In this document: positions 16,569 to 25,965 of the stretch, piece by piece | How the letters are laid out: every line of letters begins with the position of its first letter | How positions within the stretch are numbered: the stretch's first letter is position 1 | Source of the DNA: Anabaena sp. UHCC 0204 | Lineage (GTDB): Bacteria > Cyanobacteriota > Cyanobacteriia > Cyanobacteriales > Nostocaceae | DNA: 64,000 nucleotides | Assembly (NCBI RefSeq): GCF_009711975.1 | Contig: NZ_VIKW01000009.1 | Coordinates: 221,806-285,805, forward strand | Direction of reading: 5' to 3' | Program-made: the position numbers and the translations under genes | Notes under the pieces: generated by a model | Databases searched by the model: none | What the model was told of the DNA's origin: nothing | What the model saw: only the letters and a program-made list of their open reading frames with translations

Positions 16569-17285
16569 TTAAAAATTCCATTGTTTTTTCTGTCTTGCGG
16601 TTACTAAGAAATCAATTTCACCACGATTATGAATCATTTCCCCCACACTTGCACCTTTATTAAATAGCGCCCCTGTGGGACAAGCATTAACACATTTACC
16701 ACAGGAAGTACAAGTTTGAGAAGTTCCCCAAGGCTGATTTAAATCAGTAATTACGTGAGATTTTGTACCTCTTCCTGCCATATCCCAAGTATGAGCGCCT
16801 TCGATTTCATCACATACCCGAATACAGCGAGTACAAAGAACACAACGATTGTGATCTACGCCAAAAAGATGATGAGAAGTATCAACAGAACGAGAAGGAA
16901 AGTGATATTCTAGCCGTACATGATCCATGCCCATTTCTATGGCTAAATCTTGCAATTCACAATGATCATTACTGACACAAACTGAGCAAATATGATTACC
17001 TTCGGCAAATAGCATTTCTACAATTGTACGACGATATTTTTGCAAGCGATCGCTATTTGTATTTACCTCCATTCCTTCAAAAACTTTTGTCACACAAGCC
17101 GGTTGTAATTTATTACTTCCCGCAATTTCTACCAAGCATAAACGACAAGCACCCACATCTCCTACACCTTCTAAATGACACAATGTAGGAATATGAATAC
17201 CCGCATCTTGCGCCGCTTCTAGTAAAGTTTCATCCTCACGGGCGCTAACCAATTCGTCATTTATTGTTAAAGTTTTAACAGGCAT
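16569..17285 (-). CDS. hoxU: Bidirectional hydrogenase diaphorase subunit HoxU
   Basis: 238 residues, homologous to the N-terminal part of NuoG. Cluster ligands in order: [2Fe-2S] C36, C47, C50, C64; the His/Cys [4Fe-4S] site H98-I-C100-x-x-C103-x5-C109; and two ferredoxin-type sites, C148/C151/C154/C158 and C192/C195/C198/C202. It relays electrons between HoxF and HoxY. Start chosen at [11 protein letters not shown], where the [2Fe-2S] ferredoxin fold begins. Confidence 0.97.
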   Translation of the reverse strand: MPVKTLTINDELVSAREDETLLEAAQDAGIHIPTLCHLEGVGDVGACRLCLVEIAGSNKLQPACVTKVFEGMEVNTNSDRLQKYRRTIVEMLFAEGNHICSVCVSNDHCELQDLAIEMGMDHVRLEYHFPSRSVDTSHHLFGVDHNRCVLCTRCIRVCDEIEGAHTWDMAGRGTKSHVITDLNQPWGTSQTCTSCGKCVNACPTGALFNKGASVGEMIHNRGEIDFLVTARQKKQWNF

Positions 17286-17393
17286 AATAATTTGGTGATT
17301 GTCAGTCGTCAGTTGTTCGTTGTCAGTTGCAAAAGAATATTTTTCTCCCCTACTTCCTCTCCCTTCTTACTGTCACCTGTCACCTGTTCCCTG

Positions 17394-18995
17394 TCACCTA
17401 ATTAAAGCTAAATACTCATCTCGAAAATATCGCAAAGTGCTAAAAACTGGATTTGGTGCAGATTGTCCTAAACCACACAAACTTGTGTTTTTTACCATGT
17501 CACAAAGTTCCTCCAGCAAATCCAAATCAGCTAGTGAAGCTTCCCCTTTACTAATCTTTGTTAATAAACCGTGTAATTGCACAGTTCCCACTCGACAAGG
17601 AATGCACTCACCACAAGATTCATCCATGCAGAATTCCATAAAAAAGCGGGCGACATCTACCATATTTGTAGTTTGATCCATCACAATCATCCCACCCGAA
17701 CCCATGATTGAACCCAACGCGGTTAAAGATTCATAATCTACAGGTGTAGCAAAAGCCGACGCAGGTATACATCCCCCAGAAGGACCGCCGGTTTGTACTG
17801 CTTTAGCAATACCACCATCAGGAACACCTCCACCCATTTCTTCAACGATCGCTTGTAAGGATGTTCCCATTGGCACTTCAATTAAACCCGTATTGCGGAT
17901 TTTTCCAGCTAACGCAAATACCTTTGTACCTTTACTTTTACCAGTGCCGATATTAGCAAACCACTCCGCACCTTTACGGATAATTGGCGAGATATTGGCA
18001 AAGGTTTCCACATTGTTGATTAACGTCGGATAGCCCCATAAACCGGACTCAGCGGGGTATGGTGGACGGGGATGAGGGAGACCGCGTTTACCTTCAATAG
18101 AAGCCATTAAAGCCGTTTCTTCACCGCACACATAAGCACCTGCACCGATACGGATTTCTACTTTAAAATCAAAGGGAGAGTCAAAGATTTGTGAACCGAG
18201 CAGTCTTAAACGTTGGGCTTGATGAATTGCCGTTTCTAGACGTTTAATAGCAATGGGATATTCGGCTCTAATATAAATATAACCTTGATTTGCACCGATC
18301 GCATAAGCAGCGATCGCCATTCCCTCCAAAACCCGATGAGGATCACTTTCTAATACACTGCGATCCATAAATGCACCAGGATCACCTTCATCAGCATTGC
18401 AGATCACAAACTTTTTCTCGCTTGGCGATTTTGCTACCGTTGCCCATTTTAAACCCGTCGGATAACCAGCCCCACCTCGTCCCCGTAAACCGCTTTTAGT
18501 AATGGTTTCCACTACCTGAGAGGGTTTCATTTCCCGCAGCACATGGTAAAGGGCTTGATAACCATCAGCGGCAATATACGCTTGAATCCGTTCGGGATCA
18601 ATTTTACCGCTATTTTCGAGAACAATAGGCAATTGACGGCTAAAAAATGGCTGATTTAAATCACCCTGATTTAAATTTGTGACTTCTCCATTTACCCCCG
18701 CAATAATTTCTGCTGCATTCTCTGGGATAACTTTTTGATACAACTTTGATTCTGGAGAATTTGCCAAAATTTCCACCTGTACCAATGCGCCCTGACAGCA
18801 CAAACGCATACAACCCACACCAGAAACTTGCACAGTATCTTGTAAACTCGCAGCTTTGACAGATGCTTCTAAATTATCTTTCACAGCTTGGGAATTAGAA
18901 GACAGACAACCCGCAGCAGTACAACACCGAATTTGTACAGATTTCTGTTGAGAACGTTCTTTTTGGGCAATTTCTAATAATTCATGTAGTTCCAT
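17394..18995 (-). CDS. hoxF: Bidirectional hydrogenase NAD(P)H-oxidising subunit HoxF
   Basis: 533 residues, NuoF-like with an N-terminal thioredoxin-like [2Fe-2S] domain (C24/C25, C30, C62, C66/C67). The FMN/NAD(H) region shows [30 protein letters not shown] and [18 protein letters not shown]; the C-terminal [4Fe-4S] site is [12 protein letters not shown] plus a later Cys in SLCGLGQ. It exchanges electrons with NAD(P)H. Its start overlaps hoxE by 14 bp. A 108-bp gap with a TGTCACCTGTCACC-type tandem repeat (~17368-17398) separates it from hoxU. Confidence 0.97.
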   Translation of the reverse strand: MELHELLEIAQKERSQQKSVQIRCCTAAGCLSSNSQAVKDNLEASVKAASLQDTVQVSGVGCMRLCCQGALVQVEILANSPESKLYQKVIPENAAEIIAGVNGEVTNLNQGDLNQPFFSRQLPIVLENSGKIDPERIQAYIAADGYQALYHVLREMKPSQVVETITKSGLRGRGGAGYPTGLKWATVAKSPSEKKFVICNADEGDPGAFMDRSVLESDPHRVLEGMAIAAYAIGANQGYIYIRAEYPIAIKRLETAIHQAQRLRLLGSQIFDSPFDFKVEIRIGAGAYVCGEETALMASIEGKRGLPHPRPPYPAESGLWGYPTLINNVETFANISPIIRKGAEWFANIGTGKSKGTKVFALAGKIRNTGLIEVPMGTSLQAIVEEMGGGVPDGGIAKAVQTGGPSGGCIPASAFATPVDYESLTALGSIMGSGGMIVMDQTTNMVDVARFFMEFCMDESCGECIPCRVGTVQLHGLLTKISKGEASLADLDLLEELCDMVKNTSLCGLGQSAPNPVFSTLRYFRDEYLALIR

Positions 18996-19494
18996 TTTGT
19001 AACCATTCTCCCACTTTCTCGCAAACTGATTCCGGGGTTTGATAACCTAAAACAGCACCATCAAAAACCACAGCAGGGGCAATTCCACAAGCACCCAAAC
19101 ACCTAGCTGTCATCAGAGAAATTTGACCATCTGTAGTAGTTTCTCCTGTGTGAATTTGCGTAAATTTTTCCAACCGAGTGAGGATATTCTGAGCGCCTTT
19201 TACATAACAAGCAGTACCCGTACATACCACACAGTTATGAACCCCTTTCGGTGCAAGGGAAAACAAATGATAGAATGTAGCCACCCCATAAACCCGACTA
19301 GGTGGTAATTTCAGGCTATGGGAAATATAAAGCAATAAATCCAGTTCTAAATAACCAAAAAGTTCCGAAGCCCGGTGCAGAATTTCAATAAGTGCATCTT
19401 GTTGATATTGATGACGCTTAATAGTTGCGTCTAACATCTTCAAACGCTTATCTCCACTGGGATGAATTGAAGAAGGTGGAACTGATGTTTTCAT
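18982..19494 (-). CDS. hoxE: Bidirectional hydrogenase subunit HoxE
   Basis: 170 residues, NuoE-like. The [2Fe-2S] ligands are C91, C96, C132 and C136 in [11 protein letters not shown] and [11 protein letters not shown]. It is the first gene of the hoxEFU-YH operon and completes the diaphorase module; it is thought to link the enzyme to other electron donors such as ferredoxin. Promoter expected upstream (19495-19560). Confidence 0.97.
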   Translation of the reverse strand: MKTSVPPSSIHPSGDKRLKMLDATIKRHQYQQDALIEILHRASELFGYLELDLLLYISHSLKLPPSRVYGVATFYHLFSLAPKGVHNCVVCTGTACYVKGAQNILTRLEKFTQIHTGETTTDGQISLMTARCLGACGIAPAVVFDGAVLGYQTPESVCEKVGEWLQNGTT

Positions 19495-19812
19495 TTTTTT
19501 TCCACTTCAAAGAGACTGATAAGAGGTAAAAATATTTACCAATTACTGTTTGTTTTATACAAATTTGGCGTTGCTGATTAACGGTATGAATTTTAGTCTC
19601 ACGCAAAGGCGCAAAGACGCAAAGGTAAGAGTTTTAAAGGTTCAATTTAGGAATTTATACCTCAATATGGCTATCAGAAACGCCACAAACTTCAATTTTA
19701 TGTGAGACTGCACAGAATCATAAAATCCATGAATTCATCTGCGTTTATCTGCGTTTATTTGCGGTTAATAATTCTTGAAACTTATTCTATGCAGCTTCAT
19801 CGTAATTTCGTA
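19495..19812. other. hoxE upstream region and dispersed repeats
   Basis: The hox promoter should lie near 19500-19560, but I cannot fix its boxes or LexA/AbrB sites by eye. The rest holds repeats also found elsewhere: GGCGTTGCTGATTAACGG (19567-19584, related to 32332), CACGCAAAGGCGCAAAGACG (19601-19620, related to ~44016) and CTGCGTTTATCTGCGTTTAT (19739-19758, related to ~14511). No gene seen. Confidence 0.5.
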
Positions 19813-20343
19813 TTAATTACTAAAAGTGGTAGTTTCTGAAGTAACCTCTGCCGCTTGAGAACTAATAGGAATATGGACAATTTGCACAGAACAAGGTGCA
19901 TGATGTAAAACATAGTTACTCACACTACCGAGAAAGAATTCCGCCAGCCCAGAACGTCCTCGTCGTCCAATAATGATTAAATCAGCATTCCAAACGGTTG
20001 CTAATTCACAAATCTTCCGTCCTGGGCTACCAGTATTTTGAGTAAATTCCGTATTAATGCCAGATGTATTCGCTTGGGCGCTAAATGACTGTAACATCTG
20101 CAAACTTTCTTTTTTGAATTTGTCCCAATGCTCTTGGTACAATTTAAACGTTTGCTCATTCCAGCCAGGATAGTAATCAATATTGGGGTAAATCAGTGCG
20201 TCAGGACTACCCTCTTCTTCTTGTGATAAAACGTGCAGTAACATTAAGTTTGCGGATGTTAACTTTGCTAAAGTTACGCCTTGTTTAAAAACTTCTCTGC
20301 TTAGTTCTGAGCGATCTAACGCCACTAAAATTTTATTAAACAT
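19813..20343 (-). CDS. Universal stress protein (UspA family)
   Basis: 176 residues. It begins MFNKILVALDRSELSREVF and has the ATP-binding USP signature GRRGRSGLAEFFLGSVSNYV near the C-terminus (G-x2-G-x9-G-S/T). Such proteins bind ATP and support survival under stress. It lies 194 bp downstream of the KdpD-like gene, itself with a USP-like domain, so potassium or osmotic stress is a plausible shared theme. Start at 20343 fits the family. Confidence 0.92.
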   Translation of the reverse strand: MFNKILVALDRSELSREVFKQGVTLAKLTSANLMLLHVLSQEEEGSPDALIYPNIDYYPGWNEQTFKLYQEHWDKFKKESLQMLQSFSAQANTSGINTEFTQNTGSPGRKICELATVWNADLIIIGRRGRSGLAEFFLGSVSNYVLHHAPCSVQIVHIPISSQAAEVTSETTTFSN

Positions 20344-20537
20344 ATATACCTCTATATTACCTTGCCTAGCATTGACAATTACTGTATCCGGTTCAAAGCC
20401 TCCCTTAGTAACTACTCATATTTATACATAAAGAATTTGAGGAACTTGTGAGGATAGATTTCCAAGTTTGATATTTACCCTAGACAAAAAAGCATAAAAT
20501 TACATCTCAACTGAGATAGATTAACAAATATTAAATT

Positions 20538-21650
20538 TTATTTTTCAGTAGCAATAATGTGTAAATCTATTTTTTTATCTCTAATTAGCTCCAGTAATCG
20601 TTGGGTAAAAGAGCTTTTCAACAATATTTTCCATCGTGGCTGTTGACTTTCACCGATAACTATTTGGGTGATATGATGAGTTGTTGCAACTTGGGAAATT
20701 GCTTGAGGAACATTGTTACTTTTCACCTGGATAAATTCACCACCAAATTCTTGACAGAGTTTTTCACAAGTATGAATATGCAAACTTTCTTCTTTACTAA
20801 GAAACCGTTCAGGATCTGCAATAAATACAGTATAAAACTTAGCATTCATAGAATTGGCAAGTCGCGCCCCACGCCGTAATAATTGAATTGAATTAGGATA
20901 AGTAGATACACACACTAAAACTCGTTCATGAATATTGCAAATTTGTTCAGGAGAGATAGAAGTATTTGCCTCTTCTTCAACAGTATCTGCAACTTCTCTT
21001 AACGCCAATTCTCGCAAAGCAATCAAATTACGCCGCTGAAAAAAGTTTTTTAGAGATTGCTCAATATTATTAGCGGCATAAATTTTTCCCTCCCGTAAAC
21101 GTTCTTCTAAGGTTTCAGGAGTCACATCAATTACAACCACAGCGTCAGCTTCATCTAAGAGAATATCGGGAATACATTCCCGCACCACAATACCCGTAAT
21201 TGCTGCGACTACATCATTCAAACTTTCCAAATGTTGAATATTAACAGTAGAGTAAACATCAATCTCTGCTGCTAACATTAATTCTACATCCTGATAGCGT
21301 TTTTCCCGATGTGAACCAGGTACATTTGTATGAGCTAATTCATCAACTAAAACCAGTTGGGGAGAACGATTTAAAATTGCCTCGGTGTCCATTTCTTCGA
21401 GGTTGATATTCTTGTAAAGAATAGTTTTTTTAGGAATTACCTCCAATCCTATAGCTTTTATAGCCGTGTCTTTGCGTCCATGAGTTTCTAAAAAGCCAAT
21501 GACAACATCAATACCTTCTTGTTTAAGTTGATGTGCTTCCTCCAACATTTTATAAGTTTTCCCCACACCAGGAGCCATACCAATAAATATTTTATGTTTT
21601 CCGCGTTTGGCTGTGCGGATATAAGAATTATCGGGGGTCTTGGGTTTCAT
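20538..21650 (-). CDS. kdpD: Short KdpD-like osmosensor protein (no kinase domain)
   Basis: 370 residues from the ATG at 21650-21648. The N-terminal KdpD domain has Walker A (FIGMAPGVGKTYKML) and B (QLVLVDELAHTN) motifs, followed by a USP-like domain (~225-370). The sensor/transmembrane and histidine kinase parts of enterobacterial KdpD (~890 residues) are absent. Short KdpD proteins of this kind are known in Anabaena, but kdpABC, usually beside them, are not in this window. The start codon lies inside a degenerate CRISPR repeat: one base lost in that repeat turns ATTGAAAC into ATGAAAC. The repeat also supplies AAAGGTGAT as a ribosome binding site. Transcription of the array would run straight into the gene. 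Confidence 0.9.
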   Translation of the reverse strand: MKPKTPDNSYIRTAKRGKHKIFIGMAPGVGKTYKMLEEAHQLKQEGIDVVIGFLETHGRKDTAIKAIGLEVIPKKTILYKNINLEEMDTEAILNRSPQLVLVDELAHTNVPGSHREKRYQDVELMLAAEIDVYSTVNIQHLESLNDVVAAITGIVVRECIPDILLDEADAVVVIDVTPETLEERLREGKIYAANNIEQSLKNFFQRRNLIALRELALREVADTVEEEANTSISPEQICNIHERVLVCVSTYPNSIQLLRRGARLANSMNAKFYTVFIADPERFLSKEESLHIHTCEKLCQEFGGEFIQVKSNNVPQAISQVATTHHITQIVIGESQQPRWKILLKSSFTQRLLELIRDKKIDLHIIATEK

Positions 21651-22411
21651 CCTCAATCACCTTTGTTGGTAACTGTCACATTATTTACATTAGTAATTGC
21701 ATTAGTTTGATTTTTGTTTCAATCCTCAATCACCTTTGTTGGTAATTGTCACTTCACGCTGAAGACTAAAGGTATCAAATATAAGTTACCTGTTTCAATC
21801 CTCAATCACCTTTGTTGGTAATTGTCACCTGATTTCTTCTTGTAAATCACCTAGACCCGACGTGTTTCAATCCTCAATCACCTTTGTTGGTAATTGTCAC
21901 CGCACTTATAGATATGGCGTATTTATTAGGACGATCGTTAAGTTTCAATCCTCAATCACCTTTGTTGGTAATTGTCACCAGCTGATGAATCTGTATACAG
22001 TTGCTTTTATTACTCATGTTTCAATCCTCAATCACCTTTGTTGGTAATTGTCACCTCCCTAGATAATTCGCGGCGTTGAGTTTCAATGTTTCAATCCTCA
22101 ATCACCTTTGTTGGTAATTGTCACTTGTAGCTTATAATGCTTAGTTAAGTAGTTCTAATTGTTTCAATCCTCAATCACCTTTGTTGGTAATTGTCACCTT
22201 CCGTATATCGTCCGTCATCTTCAGTAATTGTTTCAATCCTCAATCACCTTTGTTGGTAATTGTCACGATCCCGTTCTCAAAGAACTTAATAAAGCCGCGA
22301 AGGTTTCAATCCTCAATCACCTTTGTTGGTAATTGTCACACTAAAGTGTTGAGTGGCGATCGCCGTATCACCATGTTTCAATCCTCAATCACCTTTGTTG
22401 GTAATTGTCAC
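21644..22411 (-). CRISPR. Type I-C-associated CRISPR array, 11 repeats and 10 spacers
   Basis: Repeats are 37 bp; on the plus strand they read GTTTCAATCCTCAATCACCT followed by TTGTTGGTAATTGTCAC. The crRNA strand is minus, because the reverse complement ends in the usual 3' handle ATTGAAAC. Ten repeats are identical (starts 21716, 21792, 21864, 21942, 22018, 22088, 22161, 22230, 22303, 22375). The eleventh, at 21644-21679, lost one base and has a T-to-C change; it is leader-distal, where degenerate repeats are expected. Spacers are 32-41 bp: 36, 39, 35, 41, 39, 33, 36, 32, 36 and 35 from left to right. The spacer at 22340-22374 contains a HIP1 octamer. No spacer obviously matches this window. 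Confidence 0.98.
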
Positions 22412-22639
22412 TGCTGACCTCTCAAACCCTTGGAAATAAAGGATTTCCAGACAGATTTGCGCGAGCCACCCCATAATACCCCATTCCAGCCGACAGCACA
22501 AGAGCAAAAAACGCTGAAACCCTTACAGTGCAAGGTGCGCGAGGGTATACGATCGCCCATAACCTGAAATCCAGATAGTGCAAGAGTTTCCAGCTTAGTC
22601 ATAGTCACTTCGATTTAACACCCACCCCCTCGCGCATTT
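22412..22639 (-). promoter_or_regulatory. CRISPR leader with candidate promoter
   Basis: The 228 bp between the cas7 stop and the first (leader-proximal) repeat. On the minus strand there is a sigma-70-like promoter: TTGTGC (plus 22496-22501), 17-bp spacer, TATTAT (plus 22473-22478), giving a start near 22465, ~55 bp before the first repeat. The motif GCGCGAG occurs at ~22459, ~22536 and inverted at ~22630. No cas7-independent gene fits here; a 66-codon reading frame over the leader is not credible. Confidence 0.65.
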
Positions 22640-23524
22640 TTAAGCCAACCTTGTCAAAGTTACACCATCAGGTAGTTTCAATTCATCATCAAACACCACT
22701 TGATAATCAGCAAAACTGCGGGGTACATTCACAGTAGATTCTATTTTTAGTTTATCAAACAACTCATGCACAGGAGCATTACCATATTTACTGGCATGAC
22801 TAAAAACATACAAACCACGACAAGCCATAAAACCCCGTGCAGAAGAACGGTCAAATTCCCAAGCCTTCATTAAAGCTTGCCAAAACAATTCTAAATCACG
22901 TTCAGACACACAACCAGATTTTTCCGCCAAATGGGGATTATAAAACACATGAGATTTATACAAACCATAGGGTAAAACCTCCTTTCTCCCCATAGTTTTA
23001 TTATCCTTTTTAGTACCATCTTTTTTAGCCGTTTCCTCAGTTGCAGCACAACGAGTAATACTCACAGATTGAGGAAAAACAGGATCAATACTGCGAGAAA
23101 AACTAATTTGCATGGGTCCCCAAACTTGACCAGCTTTTAAACCAGTAGAAAGCACAGCCCCAAACATTCTTAAATCATAAAAATTTTGCTGCATCCATTT
23201 TGCAACCTCTAATTGTTGTTCTGGTGTTCCTTCTTTTTGTGGTAAACCTACAGCAGTATAAGCGCGACTGATTTTTTCATTTAAAACACTTCCTTCCTCC
23301 ACAAATATTTTATATTTTTCTGGTGTAGATTCATCTTTTCCAACCATCTCTACATAGTTTCTCACCTTGCGTTTTAAACAAGCATCAGTCACCAAACCTT
23401 GATTAGTTTGGGGGTCAACTCGCGGTTGATTTCCGGCATCTGGATCACCATTGGGATTACCATCAAGACAATCAAATAATAAAATTGCATCGTGTTTTTT
23501 TGTAGGGTCTAAATGTACAGTCAT
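22640..23524 (-). CDS. cas7c: Cas7c (Csd2), type I-C Cascade backbone
   Basis: 294 residues. The start DAILLFDCLDGNPNGDPDAGN is the hallmark of the Csd2/Csh2 Cas7 family, and WEFDRSSARGFMACRGLYVF is a conserved C-terminal motif. Several copies coat the crRNA. GAGGAA precedes the start at proper distance. It is the last cas gene before the leader; a cas4-cas1-cas2 set that normally follows in type I-C is missing. Confidence 0.95.
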   Translation of the reverse strand: MTVHLDPTKKHDAILLFDCLDGNPNGDPDAGNQPRVDPQTNQGLVTDACLKRKVRNYVEMVGKDESTPEKYKIFVEEGSVLNEKISRAYTAVGLPQKEGTPEQQLEVAKWMQQNFYDLRMFGAVLSTGLKAGQVWGPMQISFSRSIDPVFPQSVSITRCAATEETAKKDGTKKDNKTMGRKEVLPYGLYKSHVFYNPHLAEKSGCVSERDLELFWQALMKAWEFDRSSARGFMACRGLYVFSHASKYGNAPVHELFDKLKIESTVNVPRSFADYQVVFDDELKLPDGVTLTRLA

Positions 23525-23642
23525 GATTTTTATTCCTCGTTATTTTTTCAGAGTTTTATTAGTGAAAATGTAGGGACATTCCATGGAACATCTTTACATA
23601 TATAGCGGTTCTCGCTTGAGTAAGATACATGATCATCACTTC

Positions 23643-25277
23643 CTATTCATCTACTTCATCTACTGTTTTAGTAAAATACTCAGCCCGTTGTTGCCACCAA
23701 CCTTGAAAAAACAAAGCTTGAGATTTTAAATCTAGAACTTCTGGTAGTTCAGAAATATTAAACTTCTCAAATTCTCTTGTGAGTAATTTTTTAGTTTTTA
23801 TCTTTCCTCCTGCTTCTAAATGATAATGAGTACAACCATGACAAAGCCTAGCAAACACCTGAGTAGGAGTAGAAGATAAAGCCTTGAGACTACGCATGAC
23901 ATTAGTATTATCTTCACTCATCTTTTGAGCATCAATTTGGGCTTGGTGCATTAAAAAGGCAATTCTTCCCAAAATATAAGCATTGTCTAAAACTTTTTGG
24001 TCTGTGTTCATATTGTCTCTATTTGTCGCTAAATAAACTGCTAAACCTTGAAATCTAGGACGAGTAAAAGATTTTTCACTACATATCCTATCAATGATTC
24101 TGTAAGCATATTCATCAGGTAAACTTTCACCCAAAAAAGCAGCCTTAACTAATGCAGTTGCTATCCTATCAGTGTGTTCTTTAGCAGCATTCAAAAAAGC
24201 AGTATTGCACAACATCCAAATAGGACTAGGTGATAAATCATTAACTTGCTGACATTCTACAAACTGCCCAATAGAATCTTTGATTTTTTGGGTAGTAACT
24301 TCACTCCAACCACTAACGGAAATTCTGCCTTTATTGCCTTTGAGAATCGCTAGATAAAACTTACTAGATTTGAGATCTTCTAAGTTAAACCTTTTAGGAC
24401 TATGGGGACTAGCAAAAATAGATTCAAAAGCCAGATTTTCCCAGATTTCAGGATTAATACCTTCCCCTTCTTCCTCACCCCAATAGACAAAAACCTGTTC
24501 TCCTAATTTATAGCGGTTGGTGTTACTATTCAATAAAAAATCTAAAGCCTTATGAAATCTGACAGCACTTGTAAAACCAATGGGAGCATTAATATTTCCA
24601 TCCCAGCCATGAGACTGATAAGCAGCTTTATCAAAACTACTAATAGCAGCCCCAGAAGTAGAAGAACCAGGAACACCTTTAACCATCATCGGCATTTTCC
24701 GCCCCATTGTAGGAGTCTTTTCACCTGTTAATAAACAAACACCATCAACGGTATCTTGTTTACTAGCATAATAATTAGACCACCATTTTTGCATTGCGGG
24801 AATTTTGGTAATTTGCTTACCATTAAACATGAATACAAATCTATCCCGACACCAATCTATATTTGCTGCTGGTGGATAAGCTGCGGTTAACTCTGGTGTG
24901 ATTTTCTCCACAGTTGTATTAGTGATAAAATCATAAACCGCTTTTACCGCTTCATGGTTAGTTTCTTGTAAACATCTTTCTAGAAGTTGTAAATAAAGTT
25001 GATGACGTTTTGCACCTCTATCTCCAGCACCAAAAACATATTCTCCCCCATCATCAATTAATAATGTTTCATCACCATTCCGCCGTAAATCTGGAACTAA
25101 TATTTTTTTACCAAATTTAGGTTTACCCTTATCACCTTTTGGGGGTGTTTCCAAAACACTAAAACTCTCTAAAGGTAAATTAATTTGCCAATGACAAACA
25201 CATTCACCAAAACCAATTGGCGTGAGTTTATTATCCTGTTCTAAAGCATTTCCTAGTTGATTTAATTCTCGTAACAT
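23643..25277 (-). CDS. cas8c: Cas8c (Csd1), type I-C Cascade large subunit
   Basis: 544 residues, within the usual length range. It shows Csd1-like features: IDWCRDRFVFMFNGKQI, DGVCLLTGEKTPTMGRKMP, SSFDKAAYQSHGWDGNINAP and a C-terminal YILGRIAFLMHQAQIDA. It recognises the PAM and, through an internal start in some species, also yields Cas11c. It overlaps the upstream cas5c by 16 bp. A 118-bp gap containing a variant of the GACGTTCCATGGAACGTC palindrome (~23572-23596) separates it from cas7c. Confidence 0.93.
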   Translation of the reverse strand: MLRELNQLGNALEQDNKLTPIGFGECVCHWQINLPLESFSVLETPPKGDKGKPKFGKKILVPDLRRNGDETLLIDDGGEYVFGAGDRGAKRHQLYLQLLERCLQETNHEAVKAVYDFITNTTVEKITPELTAAYPPAANIDWCRDRFVFMFNGKQITKIPAMQKWWSNYYASKQDTVDGVCLLTGEKTPTMGRKMPMMVKGVPGSSTSGAAISSFDKAAYQSHGWDGNINAPIGFTSAVRFHKALDFLLNSNTNRYKLGEQVFVYWGEEEGEGINPEIWENLAFESIFASPHSPKRFNLEDLKSSKFYLAILKGNKGRISVSGWSEVTTQKIKDSIGQFVECQQVNDLSPSPIWMLCNTAFLNAAKEHTDRIATALVKAAFLGESLPDEYAYRIIDRICSEKSFTRPRFQGLAVYLATNRDNMNTDQKVLDNAYILGRIAFLMHQAQIDAQKMSEDNTNVMRSLKALSSTPTQVFARLCHGCTHYHLEAGGKIKTKKLLTREFEKFNISELPEVLDLKSQALFFQGWWQQRAEYFTKTVDEVDE

Positions 25278-25927
25278 ACTCGCCCATCTCTCATGATAAA
25301 GTGAGCAAATTCTGTAACCACATTACCCTTAACAAAACCTTCAGAAGTCTGCCAAGAAACAGCCCCTTTTTTATCAGGAATAAAGTGCATTTGTTTAGGC
25401 ATTAATCCTAAATCTAATTCCCCTTTTAACTCCGGTGCGGGTTTATCTTCTGCGGAGGGAAAACCAAAATAGGCTATATATTCTCGACAGCCAAAATATG
25501 GCTGCTTAAAACATTGTCCTTTTTCAATTCTGCGTTTTATTTGGGCTGCATATTTATTAGATAAATCTTCCTCAGTCTGTAAATCAAAGTTGAAATCAAC
25601 GATATAAGCAACATCACGTAATATGACATGATTTCTTTGAGCGCGATCGCTCACAGCCGTGTATCCACCTATACCATCATTCTTCATCCATTTTTTAGCA
25701 TTTCCATAGATTTGTTTGGACTGCACCATGTTACGGTGTATAGTGAATGTACTAATTGGATTTAATACCGTAATATAATTAATCTTGTACTTAATCTCTG
25801 GTTTCCAGAAAATAGACTCCAGTACACCAACAGCCGCAGTAAAGGGCATTACCTGGTAACTGTGCGGTTCAGCTTTAAATTCTGGTCTTGTAAATAATGC
25901 CCACTCACCCCATATTTTTAACTGCAT
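25262..25927 (-). CDS. cas5c: Cas5c (Cas5d), crRNA-processing subunit
   Basis: 221 residues beginning MQLKIWGEWALFTRPEFKAE, the typical opening of type I-C Cas5, followed by SYQVMPFTAAVGVLESIFWK. In type I-C this protein replaces Cas6 as the pre-crRNA endonuclease and binds the 5' handle; no cas6 is present, in agreement. GQCFKQPYFGCREYIAYF is a conserved C-terminal motif. First gene of the minus-strand cas operon, divergent from cas3 with only 38 bp between them. Confidence 0.95.
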   Translation of the reverse strand: MQLKIWGEWALFTRPEFKAEPHSYQVMPFTAAVGVLESIFWKPEIKYKINYITVLNPISTFTIHRNMVQSKQIYGNAKKWMKNDGIGGYTAVSDRAQRNHVILRDVAYIVDFNFDLQTEEDLSNKYAAQIKRRIEKGQCFKQPYFGCREYIAYFGFPSAEDKPAPELKGELDLGLMPKQMHFIPDKKGAVSWQTSEGFVKGNVVTEFAHFIMRDGRVCYEN

Positions 25928-25965
25928 AGTCTAGACTAAAAACATTTTATTAATTATAGATACGA

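Noticed and set aside
13028..19494. Uptake hydrogenase (hupSL) as an alternative for the hydrogenase genes
   Set aside because: The diaphorase subunits HoxE, HoxF and HoxU and a 181-residue small subunit without a Tat signal show the bidirectional type.
21862..22417. Reading frames on the plus strand with repeated FNPQSPLLVIVT / FQSSITFVGNCH segments
   Set aside because: They are translations of the CRISPR repeats and spacers.
22408..22608. 66-codon minus-strand reading frame in the CRISPR leader
   Set aside because: It overlaps the leader promoter and the first repeat, has no family match by eye and no ribosome binding site.
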